NCBI GenBank assembly: GCA_030761205.1
Contig: JAULJL010000004.1
Span: forward strand, 22,479,172-22,543,171
Length of the DNA stretch: 64,000 nucleotides
Direction of reading: 5' to 3'
DNA from: Fremontodendron californicum
Taxonomy: Eukaryota > Streptophyta > Magnoliopsida > Malvales > Malvaceae
Part shown: one piece after another, positions 34,101 through 45,549 of the stretch
How positions within the stretch are numbered: the stretch's first letter is position 1
Layout of the letters: each line of letters begins with the position of its first letter
Notes under the pieces: generated by a model
Told to the model about the DNA's origin: nothing
Database searches by the model: none
What the model saw: the letters and a program-made list of their open reading frames with translations, nothing else
Translations under genes and position numbers: made by a program

Positions 34101-37100
34101 TGTCGCAACCTAAAAAAATAACCTAACAAGTCTCATTGCAAGATTTTATTATTCGTTAAGCGTGACACTAAAAAACCGAGGAAAAGTCGACTTAATTCCT
34201 CTTAAAAAATGAAGGTTTTGAAAATGACCTTGAAAAAGAAATGGAGTCGCCACCAATATTTTTTAGCTAGGTGTGATCGGCCACCTATTAAAACCGGTTT
34301 TATAAAATATTTTAAAATTAATTAAAACATTTTTAAAACCAATTTCAAGTCTGTGTTATAAATTAGAGAAAATTGAAGAATCGGGTTCGGGACTCGGTTA
34401 CGTGCGAGGAAGGATTAGCACCCCTACAACGGCCGAATAAAACGGTACCTTATTAATCATGTGTTATCTCAAGTCTCGGTAAAAAGTTGGTTTTTAATTT
34501 AGTATTTCAAGTTAATTCCCAATTTAAAGAAAAATAATTCCATTTTTAATTGAAAATGATTCGAAATTTATTAATTCAAAATTTCCCTATATTCCCCGAC
34601 AAAATCGACAAAATATAGAAATTTTTATTTATTTGGAAAATCTTCCGAATCATTCTCATTTTTTGAAAGAAAGATATTCCATTATTAATGATAATTGATG
34701 ACATTCTCTCTAGCAAACCCGGTAGAGAACTCAAGAATTATTTTAACTCGAGAGTATCTTTATTTTATTTCAAATCATTATCCTTTTTTTAAAAACATTT
34801 GAAAAAATGAATATGAACATGTGTGACATAAATAAAATGACTAGCAAAGTCTAGATAATATAATGCAACCTAAATGATATGATATAATTTAAATGGCATA
34901 ATATATTCTAGATGAAATGAAATATCCTAAGTATCATGGTATATTCTAAGTGAAATGAAATATCCTAAGTGACGTAATGTATTATAAATGAAATGACATG
35001 TCCTAGGTAACATGATATATATTATAAATGAAATGATTTAAATGACATGAAATTCTAAATGAAATAATATGATTTAAATAACATGGCAAATTTAAATGAT
35101 ATGGCATATTTTAGATGACATGGCATATTCTAAATAATATAATCTAAATGTCATGGAATATAATCTAAATGACATGAAATGATATGAAACATAAAATAAT
35201 ACTATCATGTAATATGCATGAAAAAAGAAATAATAATGCATGAACATAGTATATGATGTGACAAGAATAAATAACTAAATAAAAAGCATAGGATAACATA
35301 CAATATTCAAAAACATATAACAAACAACATAACATCATAAAATAAATCAAAATAATAAAAATATCATGGAAATTATCAAAAATCACATATTATATAGTAT
35401 GCATGAACATGAAAAATGGAATGCATGAAAATGTATTTTTTCCTTTAATTAAGGAAATCCGTATATCTAAAAAGATATCCGGCTAACTTAGAAAAATATA
35501 TCAAATTAAATTTTTTAAAATCAAAATACTTTGTGATTGTTTGAAAACAATTTTGAAAATCTTGGATTAGAATTAAAAACCTAGCCAAACCCTTTAAAAA
35601 TGGCTCTAATTTCATAAATTTAAAATCCCAGACTTGACCACCCTTAACCCGAGATTTATAAAATCATTTTTTAAGTTTAAAAAGGCCTAGAAACCACCCT
35701 AAGACAGTAACTAGCTTTCCTAATCAGCCCCCTCTAAGTGCCTTAGCCAAATCCAACAATTTTTTTTCTTTTGAATTCAAATCTGCCTCTACTGTCCAGT
35801 TTTAACACATGATTTTTTATCCTATTTTTAAAAATTCAAAAAAATTCTAAAAAAAGTACTGGAGACTCTGCACATGTAGAAATACACGAGAAATTGTTTT
35901 CTTAATTTTCTAATTGAAGATGATTGCCCAAACAAATCGGGAAAGTACAAGTACTGGGTGAAAAACAATTTTGTCAAAACACATTTTTTTGCCTTTGATA
36001 AAATAATTTAAAAATCAAAGTAAAAATGTTAGAGACTTTCCTAAAGACCCACAAACAGTAGATAACACTTTTAAAAAGTTAGACAAAAAATTGGCTAAGT
36101 AAAAAAAATCACAAAGGTAGAATAATCAATTTGACAACTCTTTAATTTTCCACAAGTATGCTCAAGTGAGCATGACTTTGAGCCATTGATTGGCCTAAGT
36201 CATAAATCATGTGGCATGACATGAATGCGTGAAAATACAGCAAAGTGAATACATGAAATGCATGGTTTAAAGTCTAAGTGATATGGAAAATGCATGGCAT
36301 AAATAACCTAAATGCCTAGCATGAGTTTGCATGGCAATAAATGTTATCCTAACTTAGCGTGCATGAAATGTTTGATAATGCAAATGTGACTTAGACCTAA
36401 TGTATTATGAATATGCATGAAAATACCAATGTGACCTAGGACCTAAATAGCATAGCAATGCATGGCAATACCAATATGATCTAAGACCTAATATGCATGG
36501 CAATGCAAAAATGGCCTAGACCTAAAATGTGATGAGAATGCATGGGAATGTCATGAACATATAATGAACAATAAACCTAATACTAATGCATGAACAAACA
36601 GCAACTAATACACAATCTCAAGGCATAAAAATGCAAAGCATGGTACCTAAACAAAATGCAAATGCATGACAAGGCAAGGAATGCATGAAGAGGCCGAATG
36701 GCCACTAGATAACCTAAGGCAATCCTATGTAGCAAATAACAAAAACACTTGGCAAACCAAATCAAAATACATTATGTCATGGCATGAGGTGCTCACCTAT
36801 CAACTAAAATGATGAAAATGCACATACAAGGCATGGAATGCATGAAGAGGCCAAATGGTCCTAAACCTAAATGAGCATGGCATTTTCGCAAACATCTAAC
36901 ATACTAACAAGCAAGATATATAAACTTATGGTATGAAAATGCAAACCTATGAACTAAAATGATGAAAATGCACAAACATGGCATGGAATGCATGAAGAGG
37001 CCGAATGGTCCTAAACCTAAATGTGCATGGCATTTTCTCAAACAACTAACATACTAACATGCAAGATATATAAACTTATGGTATGAAAATGCAAACCTAT

Positions 37101-40042
37101 GAAATAAAATGATGAAAATGCACATACAAGGCATGGAATGCATTAAGAGGCCGATGGTCCTAAACCTAAATGAGCATGGCATTTTCACAAACATATATCA
37201 CATTAACATACAAGATACACAAACTCATGGCATGGAAATGCAACCCTATCAACTAACATGATAAAAATGCACATACCAAGCAAGGGAAATGTAGGTGGCC
37301 AAATGGTCACATGACAAAATGTGAGATGCAAACATGGCAACATACAAGGTATGATACATGAAAAAAAATGAAAATAAAATCAAGAAGAACATAAGGGCCA
37401 AAAATCTACAAGGAAATATCATTTCATAAAAAAATATAAAAGCAAATATAGCATAAAAATAATGTAAAGAACATGATCAAAATAAACATAGTCATGCAAA
37501 AAAAAAAAAAGACAAGAAAGACTAGTAAACAAAACAAGGAAAGTTAAGCTCCATGGTTGGTAGAAAAAATAGGCATAGCCTCTCCCCTAACCATAATCAC
37601 TTGGTCTTGCCAAGATCATGAAGCCTTTCCATTTCAAAAAATCAGAAAATAAACCATGCTATTCAACAAAATAGAGGTGAGCTTCATGGTTGGTAAAAAT
37701 GGGCATAGCCTATCCCCTAACCATGGTCACTTGATATGTATCAAGATCATGTAGCCATTTCAACCTCTTTTGCCTCATTTTTTGTAAAAAATCAGAACCT
37801 TAGATACCTAAATAAACCATCAAAAATCATGTTTCCACAACATCATGCAAAGAAGAAAAAAAGAAAAAAATCATGGCAAGCTCTCATGTCACATTCAGCC
37901 AATGCAAAACCCTTGTAAAAAATTGCTTTCAACCATTTTTGATGAAGAAGAAGAGATGAAAATTTAAGTAAACATTTTAAAAACTTGATTTCTATGAGAA
38001 AAGTAGTAGGAAAACAAAGTGGAAAATCAAGAAATCAACATAGAAAACAAGAAGAAAACTATGCTAGAGCTTGGTAGAGATGACTACCTTCAAGCTCTTC
38101 TATTGAAAACCTTTCTTTTTTCCTTCAAAATCTTTCTATTCTAAATTAGATACTGCCCTTTCTAGACTTGAATCTTGTGAAAAAACTGCTCAGCCCCCCC
38201 TCTCTTAGCCTTGGCCGAATGGCCTTTCAACCATAGGATAAGTTATGCACTTTTTCTCCTCCAATTTTGCCCCCTTAGATTAGGATCTTTTGATGACACA
38301 ATAAAAATACCTTCTTGCCAATTGATATCAGCCCTTAAGATGTGTAATCAGCCCTTCTAATAACCTCAGCCCTTGATGAAATAAGGATATAATCCCATGC
38401 TCTGCCTTGCTTGGCCGAATAAACCTCTACCATTGGATGAGTTGTGCTCATCTTTCTTCTTCCATTCTTGGCCATTGGATGAGGGTTCTTTCATGACAAA
38501 TAAAAATGTCATATTGGCATTTAATCTTGGCCATTGAATGGTGCATTCAACTTTTCTACAAGGCACCTAAGCCATTGGATGAAGGGGGGACCATTTGCAA
38601 GGTACTAGTGGAAGCATTTTGAGCTTGATAGTGACTAAGGAATTAAATTGATCAAGCTTCCTTTTTCTCCTCTATGCTGACTGACCAAGGGAGGAATTAT
38701 CTCAGCAATTCCTTCATCTTTCATATTTTTCTTAATTATAAATTCGCCCCTTTCGATTTCTTCAATTTTGTAAACGAACCTAAATAAATAGCAAACGGAC
38801 TCCAAATTCCAATTTTATTTTTTCAATACTTCCGAAATAATAAAAATTTGAATTCTGGAAGTTTTCAAAATTTTTTGAGTCCATTGCTATTTTTGTAGGT
38901 TTTATTTCCAAAATTACCCCTTAATGCACCCGAACTTTTTCCATTTTGTAAACTAGCTCCGAATCCAGCATTTTCTTCACCAATCTCTTCAAAATAAATT
39001 AAAAGTGTGATTTGGAAGTTTTCATAAATTTTGGAGCTTTTTTGCTATTTTTTCAGGATTTATCTGCTTGAATTTCTACATAGTGGGCTCGAGATTTGGC
39101 CATTTTGCAAACGAGCTCCGAATCTAGATTTTCTTTTGACAATCTCTTCCAAATAATTTAAGAATGAGATCTGCAAATTGTCAAATTTTTTGGAGCTCAT
39201 TTACTATTTTTCGGGATTATCCTTTTGAATTTCTGCATAGTGGGCCCGGGATTTGGCCATTTTGCAAACGAGATTTTTAGATTTTATTTTTCTTGGCATT
39301 TTTCATATATTGAATTGGAGTTGGTCCGAAAGTGCCCAATTTTTACGATCAAATTCTCTTCCGTTTTGATTTTTCACTTTTCAGTATCGGGACTTTCCTC
39401 ATTTTTTCCTTTTTCCTCTAATCGGCTCTTTCTCGGAATTACTTCAAACTGAGTCTTGGGCTATCCATGTTTAATCATTCCTCATCAATTAGGGGCTTTA
39501 TTTTTACCGAATCAGACTATTTCAGCAATTTTCCCAAATTTCACAAAAATCCGCCAAAAACCCTAATTCTCGATTTTCTTTCGAATTGACTTTTCTTTTA
39601 GTTTTTCTTCCAAGTAGCTTCTCCATTACCCGTAGTCAGTGATTATCTTTCATTTAAAACCTTCAATTCCAATCAATTTGATCGTTTAAGCATTTTCCCC
39701 TAAATTTTCCAAACTAGGGTTTCCTTTCTATTGAAATTCTGTAACCCAACTTCCGAACTCCATATCTTTCAATGTAGACCTCGAATTATCAAAATTCTTT
39801 CACCATCTTTCAACTGAGCTTCAAATCTTGATTTTGAAAATGGGTTGACTTTTTCAGTAGTTAACTTTTATAGTTGACTTTTTTGGTTGACTTTTTTGAG
39901 GTTGACTTTTTATGCCTGACTTCTTAGACTAAGTCTTGGAGTACCACCCGTAGGATGTGAAAAGCCTTTTTGCATTTCGAAACATCAATTTAGGAAGAAA
40001 ATATACCTGATTTAGTGGTCCGAACAAAATTAGGTGTCTACA
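34101..40042 (-). repeat. E2 5' LTR (5942 bp)
   Basis: Starts TGTCGCAACC and ends ggtgtctaca. It is 162 bp longer than its partner, mainly because it keeps two copies of the ctccatggttggta block (37550-37770). Arrays mirror the left LTR: 34900-35180, 36795-37270 and 38780-39270. The second primer-binding-site-like word lies at 34242-34252. Confidence 0.93.
36795..37270. repeat. 150-bp tandem repeat in E2 5' LTR
   Basis: Units start at about 36795, 36944, 37094 and 37244, the counterpart of 22089-22560. The copy number is the same in both LTRs. Confidence 0.86.
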
Positions 40043-40047
40043 AACAT
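40043..40047. repeat. E2 target-site duplication, right copy
   Basis: AACAT, identical to 19399-19403. Confidence 0.93.
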
Positions 40048-40690
40048 TTTATTTTAATAAAAAGTAAATTAAATAAAATAAGGTAATATCAAGTTTAATT
40101 TGTAATTAATTTAATAATAGAACCTGCACTATCATTCGGTGGGAATGGGACTCAACTAATGCAAATATATAAATATAAGGAAAAAAATTTGAAAATAAAA
40201 GGAAATAAGTGAAAGACATACCTTTAATAATGTGCTTGTTGAAGTTTTAACTTGCTTCCAAGCATAGCAGCAGCAGCTCTTAGCAACTTAGGATGCCAAA
40301 AGCTGCAATAATACTAATATTGTCAATCCGCATCTCCTCACGGTTGCTCCCAATTGCGCTTTGTTGGATCGCACAAAGATCTACTCAAATAAAAATCTAA
40401 TTAATAAATCTAATTGCAATTTAGAGCCAAAAAAAGGTAAAACTAGTGCTTATATAATTTTTTCACAGATCTACCGAGGCTTAGAAAAGTGATCTAAAAA
40501 CAAAATTTAATAAAGACATGATTCAGATCGAGGAAGATATAAAGGAAATCTAGAAAAGACGTTGTCTGAAGTGCTAAAAGAGGGAAAAAGAAAAGGCGAT
40601 GGCTTCCAAAAGGACCAAAAAATCTGGAGCGAATAACTGATAGAGAGAAAGAGAGACGAATACCTTAGTTCTAACTGTACAGCTCTTTTA
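40048..40690. other. CACTA internal non-repetitive region
   Basis: AT-rich to about 40200. Then comes a segment with exon-like borders on the minus strand (acceptor-like ttattgcag ending at 40306, donor-like gtatgt near 40222) around a Leu/Ala-rich stretch HPKLLRAAAAMLGSKLKL. No transposase motif is recognisable. It may be a remnant of transposase or of a captured host gene. Confidence 0.35.
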
Positions 40691-41465
40691 AAACTTTCAA
40701 AGGAGAAACGCCGCTAAACTATAATACAAAACACTATTTGTTGACGTATAGCGGCGTTTTGGCATCTCAAAGGCCGCTCAATTCAGACCCTTTGAAAAAA
40801 TAAGCAGTAAACTTTGCCGCTCAAGTGTTGAATCTATCTCTATTTAACGGCGTTTTTTAGACAAACGTCGCTAATTTTTCTTATTTAGCGACGTTTCTAA
40901 CCTAAAACGTTGCTAATTTCAAACATTTTGAAAAAAACATGGTATACTTTGCTGCTCAAGTGTTGAATTTATCTCTATTTAGTGGCATTTTTTAGACAAA
41001 ACGCCACTATTTTTTCTTATTTAGCGGCATTTCTAACCCTAAACGCTGCAAATTTTAGATCTTTTGAAAAAAAGGCGGTACACTTTGGCTCCTCACAAAG
41101 TTTTACATTTAGCGTCATTTGCATGGACAAATGCCGCTAAAGCATTTGCTCCTCACAAAGTTTTACATTTAGTGGTGTCTGGACAAACGCCGCTAAATGT
41201 ACTGCTAAAAACGTTCCCGTTTCTTTTGATAGAAATAACGGGCATTTTTTTGCGGTAAAAAAGGTACTGCATAATTTGAGAAACATTTAGCAGTGTTTCT
41301 AGTTCTAAATGCCGATATTTTATCTTCTTTAGCAGCATTTTCTCCACACAAACGCTGCTAAATTAATTTTTAGCGACGTTTGGGGTAGAAACTCTGCTCC
41401 CTTTACAAAAACACGGTACTTAACGGCGTTTGTAAGTGAAACGCCGCTAGTAAAATGCCACTATA
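40690..41465. repeat. CACTA right subterminal repeats
   Basis: More than twenty copies of TTTAGCGGCGTTT-like words in both orientations (for example tagcggcgttttggc at 40750 and aacgccgctag at 41440), within about 770 bp. Larger duplications of about 120 bp (ctgctcaagtgttgaat...) are also present around 40810-41040, and ctcctcacaaagttttacat occurs twice at 41090-41170. Confidence 0.87.
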
Positions 41466-41484
41466 ACCCAAAATTGCTGTAGTG

Positions 41485-41797
41485 CTTGCACTAACTTCGT
41501 CTCCACCTTCAATAGCTCGAATCGTTCCCTCCAATAGGTCATACTCTTGTTATATTTCTACCCTTTGGCTCAGAACTTGCTGCGAATGAACCTGATCAAA
41601 AGTCTGGCCTTGAACATTCTTACCCAAATTGCCATGCTCTTGAACTTGATTACATTTCTGTGTAAACTGTTCTCCCATAGTTTCTATCCATTGTCTAATA
41701 TTTGCCTGAGTCATCTGAATCCCATGCGAGACCTGTTCAGCTATCTCATTCTACACTTGTTCTATTTTTTCCAATTGGGTAGTATGGTCCTCTCTTA
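41485..41797 (-). pseudogene. E3 gag N-terminal part, right of the CACTA insertion
   Basis: The minus-strand frame contains TQLEKIEQV, NEIAEQVSHGIQMTQANIR, QEYDLLEGTIRAIEGGDEV and then SA at the CACTA junction. The capsid start follows at 18872 on the other side. Two in-frame stops (after IEQV and after RVEI) show decay. The N-terminal part is Gln-rich and helical, as in the gag of E1 and E2. The exact start is not clear; no ATG matching MENEQ is left. Confidence 0.75.
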
Positions 41798-42315
41798 TTT
41801 TACTTTTCTAGCAGAAAGGAAACCAAGGCTATCTTTAGACATGAACTCTATCATGGCTCTTTATTTTAGGGGTTTGAGGGAAACCCCTCTTTATTTGCCT
41901 CTAGAGATCGAAATTATCGATGATAAAATTGACTTCTCTATCATTGACGTTGATAGAGCCATTGCTATGTGCAAATGAACTTAATGCAAATGTATGCATG
42001 GATGAAATGTGTGGTATGACAAATAATTGATCGAATGCAAATGCAAGGGAAGACACCATAGGGGAAACAAGAATCGGAGAAACTTAATCATCAACATCTC
42101 ATAAATTCAAAGCATAATTAATTCATTCCCGTGCCAATGTTCACAAGACATAAACCATATTTACAAGATTTGAAAAATGGTCAAAACTATCTTTGCAAGC
42201 ACTTTATTTTCCTAGTATCCTAAGGCTATAAGAGCCGGCTACTTAAAAGACCAAAGTCCTACTACATTATGAAAGATCAAAGTCCTACTATATCATCAAC
42301 ATTAATCTCTCAACC
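41798..42315. other. E3 spacer between gag and ORF-A
   Basis: Aligns with E2 30900-31347 from about 41990 (gatgaaatgtgtggtatgac, aacatctcataaatt, ctaaggctataagagccgg). 41798-41980 has a plus-strand open frame but no recognisable protein. Confidence 0.6.
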
Positions 42316-43251
42316 CTATTTGGCTTTCCCAAGTCTTCTATCAGTTAGTGTCATTGGATCCAACCATTTGGCATCTATGAGAGACTGCACTTTGTTCTTG
42401 AGGACCTCACAATCTTCAATGTTATGCCCAACAATTGCACAGTGATAGTCACATCTTGCATTCGGGTTATACCATTTGGTATACGATGGTGGCAGGGGTT
42501 TCAATGACACATAGGCAACCATGAGATCTCGGATCAATATAGAGAGAAGCTCTTGGTAGCTAATTGGAATGGGATCAAAATGCCATTGTGTCTTGTTCTT
42601 GGTGTTTCTTGGTGATACATGGACTAGGAGTTGGGGCATTTGATTGTGGCACAAAGGCTTGGACCAAAGTACTTACTTGAAAAGATGGTGTAATAATAGT
42701 AAGGTGAGGGTATGGATTTGGACACGGGACCTTTGGAGATTGCATATCATTCAAGGTTTTATCTTGGATGCTTGATGAGGTGGTTGATGAGGGCAAAAGT
42801 ACGAACTAAAGTCAATTGGTGGTGATGGAGTGAGACCCAGGGACCTTGGGTTGGTCATCTCAGCTGACGATTGGGTAGTAGTAAGGTGAGGATACTGGTT
42901 CAGAATGGGAACAATTTGCAAGAGTTACATGGGATCCAAAGTTTTCATCTTTGGCATCAGGCTGTCCAGTTTAACCATTTTCATGATACTGTCCATAGTT
43001 TCATCAGAGCTTAAACCCTTATACCATTGACCGGTGTAGGATCCAGCAGAGATTGTTTTATGTGGACTGGATGATCTTGGTTGTTCCGAAGGCTACGAAA
43101 AGCCTTGAGAAAATCCCCCCTTAACCTTAATAAGATCCTCAAACATTTTCATCAATTTGGCAAGTTGTTCTTTCACCTCCCGGATTTCATGTCCAAATTC
43201 TTCTTGATTGCGCTCTAAAGCAACCAATCGTTTCTCGAATTCACTCCCCAT
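42316..43251 (-). pseudogene. E3 ORF-A: gag-like protein without capsid region
   Basis: The start at 43251 gives MGSEFEKRLVALERNQEEFG, then EIREVKEQLAKLMKMFEDLI, a clear coiled coil. A Pro/Ser-rich linker follows with frame breaks between 42655 and 43000. The C-terminal part is readable: FDPIPISYQELLSILIRDL, KPLPPSYTKWYNPNARC, the knuckle CDYHCAIVGHNIEDC (C-x2-H-x5-H-x4-C) and LKNKVQSLIDAKWLDPMTL. About 311 codons if intact. The capsid block found in all true gags here is absent. Confidence 0.78.
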
Positions 43252-44708
43252 ACTTTAACCCCTTCTCATGCAATTAACAAATAAGAGTATTATCAAAATG
43301 AGATAAAAAAACATGAATGTACATGCTCTATTCACATATCTACGAATATAATGAAGATTAATGCATGAAATATGCAACATGCAAATATGCTTGAGGAGAT
43401 GAATTTTCATATTTACAACTGCTTAAATAATATGCATGTTATGCAAAATGCAAATGAAAAGATCAAGGAAAAGAATATCCTAATATCACTCTTTATTTCT
43501 TTGATTTTTTCTTCATTCTGTTTTTCTTGAATTTTCTTGATATTTTCTCTTTTTTCATATTTTCTCAGAAGTCCAAAACTAAGAGGAGATTTTTATTATA
43601 TTTTTTTCACAACATCACTCCACCACAAAGGAACTTTATTCTTTATTCTTTCTCATTTTTTTTATTTTTTTCATTTTTGTAAAAGAAGAGATATTTTTCA
43701 TTATTTTCATGGAATAAAAACGCTCTCATTTTTTCTTTTCTAAAAATTCCTACAAAGGTGCAAATATAAAAGAAAATTTTCAAAATAACTTAAAAATACT
43801 AATTTCTAATATTATTACAGATGATACATGGAAAAGAGTAAAACAATAAAAGAATAAAATCATCAATACAAAGTAAAAACGTTAATGAACATTTGCCCCA
43901 ACAATATCAACTTATTTAGGCATCAGTTTTTCTTCGAGGCGGGATGTTAAGCTTATTATGGGCAATGTATGTTCATCCTTTCTCGATTCATGATCCTTGT
44001 TCGGGATGTAAAATAAATAGCAAGAGGTCAGAAGTGTTCCGAGCTTCAGGATATCTAACGGAAACCCGGCATGGCTCTACCTAAGTTGGTTCTGTACGGC
44101 TCACTATATGAGGTTGAATCGAGTTCTAAAGGCCCCAAATTGTTCCTCACTGTCGCCGGTGAAGGCTAGTAAGGCACCCCAATTTAAACGGGTTAAATTT
44201 TTTAGAGTACATTTCCCAGGCCTATGCGGAGGTTATAACCTCACGAAGCATAGGTAGTTTGATACTCTGGAAGTGTTTCGCTAGCTTATGCGGAGGTTAT
44301 CACCTCACGAAGCGTAGGTACTTTACTCCCACTTAAAAGGAGAGAACCCGGGTATAAGGGCTCATGCTATGCAAATGCAAATGTAGTGTGTGAAGAGGCA
44401 CAAAAAAAACCTTTCACCACCTATTCTAGAACCCTTATTCTAAATGTCCCAATAATTTATTAAAACAAAGATCAAGAATAGTGTAACGCATTAACCAACC
44501 AGAGAGCAATAGTAATATACAACATTAAATAACCCGAAAACAATAATAATATGCATGTACATGAGCATGAACATATTTAAAAATATTTTATTATTTAAGA
44601 AAATCCTCTTTATTAAAAATGTGGGAATCATAATCAAATACCGATTAAACCCGAAAAACTGAGACTTTTGATAACACACGGCTAATTTTAGACCTAACTC
44701 TCTAAAAA
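43252..44708 (-). other. E3 leader
   Basis: T-rich low-complexity sequence at 43490-43750. The block common to all leaders lies at 43880-44430, with two short hairpin-like motifs at 44229-44242 and 44293-44306. No coding is supported. Confidence 0.65.
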
Positions 44709-44726
44709 TCCCCAATGGAGTCGCCA
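44709..44726 (-). other. E3 primer-binding site
   Basis: Minus strand TGGCGACTCCATTGGGGA, one change from E1, three bases from the LTR end. Confidence 0.82.
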
Positions 44727-44729
44727 AGT

Positions 44730-45549
44730 TGTCGTAACGAAAATTTATAAGTCCCGTCGCATGACCCGCTTCCTCGTTAAGTGACGTTAAAAAGGATTTT
44801 AAATAAAAGTGAGGGTTTGAAAACAACCTCGGGAAAATAGGAGTCACCATCAATCTTTTTTTGGCTAGGTGTGATCGGTGACTTATTAAAACCGTTTTTT
44901 GTAAAAAAAAAATTAAAATTAATTAAAACATTTTTTTAAATCAATTTTGAGGTCTGCGCTTTGAACCAGAGAGAAAACAAAACCGGGTTCAGGAGTCGGT
45001 TACGTGTAGGGAAGATTAGCACCCCCACCCAACGTCTGTATGAAACGGTACCTTATTAATCATGCGTTATCAATGGTCTTAGTATTATTCGATTTTTTAT
45101 TTGATATTTAAAAATAATTCTCTAAAAGATGGTCATATTATTTCGAGGACGATCCGAAATTTATTATTGCAAAAATTTTCTAAATTCCCCGGTAAACCGG
45201 CAAAATATAGAATTTTTTATTGTTTCAAAAATCTCTGTATCATTCTCTTTTTTAGAAGTGTATTCCTTCGTTAATAATAATTGATGAAGACTCCCGACAA
45301 CCCGACGGAGGATCCATGAATTATATTAACTCTGGAATATTGCCTTATTTATTAAATTCAGAAAAGGTTAAATAATCATGAATGCACAAATTATTACTAA
45401 GGCATAAATATGAATCATATAGTATGTGTAACTATGATGGCATGGCAAGTATTTTATTTTGACATGGAAAATAAATTAATGACATGGCCTATATGACATA
45501 GTAAACCTTATTATTACATGACAATGAATTAATGACATGGCATACATAA
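44730..45549 (-). repeat. E3 5' LTR, U5-side part, interrupted by E4
   Basis: Starts TGTCGTAACG next to the primer-binding site. It contains the conserved ggtaccttattaatcatg block and then gacatggca words like those of the E1 LTR. It breaks at 45549 where the E4 LTR begins. The last five bases, CATAA (45545-45549), are the expected target duplication of E4. Confidence 0.85.

Larger units (their letters stand above)
19404..40042 (-). mobile_element. E2: complete non-autonomous Tat/Ogre-like LTR retrotransposon (20639 bp)
   Basis: Both ends are present: LTRs 19404-25183 and 34101-40042, polypurine tract at 25185, primer-binding site at 34080, and the perfect 5-bp target duplication AACAT. The internal region (25184-34100, 8.9 kb) carries a gag and an additional gag-like ORF but no protease, RT, RNase H or integrase. 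It sits inside the CACTA element, so it inserted later. Mobilisation would have needed enzymes from a related element such as E1 or E4. Confidence 0.93.
18873..41484. mobile_element. Non-autonomous CACTA (En/Spm-type) DNA transposon, split by E2
   Basis: It begins CACTACAACATAAT and ends with attgctgtagtg, the inverted CACTACAGCAAT. It is flanked on both sides by CTT (18870-18872 and 41485-41487), the 3-bp duplication typical of CACTA elements. Without E2 and one AACAT copy the element is about 1.97 kb. Both ends carry many direct and inverted copies of a TTTAGCGGCGTTT-like subterminal motif. I see no transposase coding, so it would depend on a partner element. Removing it and one CTT rejoins the gag frame of E3. 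Confidence 0.9.
41485..45549 (-). mobile_element. E3: Tat/Ogre-like LTR retrotransposon, right-hand remnant
   Basis: The remnant comprises the gag start, ORF-A, leader, primer-binding site and the U5-side 820 bp of the 5' LTR. The gag continues left of the CACTA element at 18806-18872. The rest of the LTR should continue right of E4, outside the window. E3 shares the ORF-A-then-gag layout with E2 but has a different LTR start (TGTCGTAACG) and a more diverged gag. Whether it had pol cannot be seen. Confidence 0.85.

Noticed and set aside
41547..41978. Plus-strand open frame of 143 residues
   Set aside because: It is antisense to the E3 gag N-terminus (QEYDLLEGTIRA) and has no recognisable domain.
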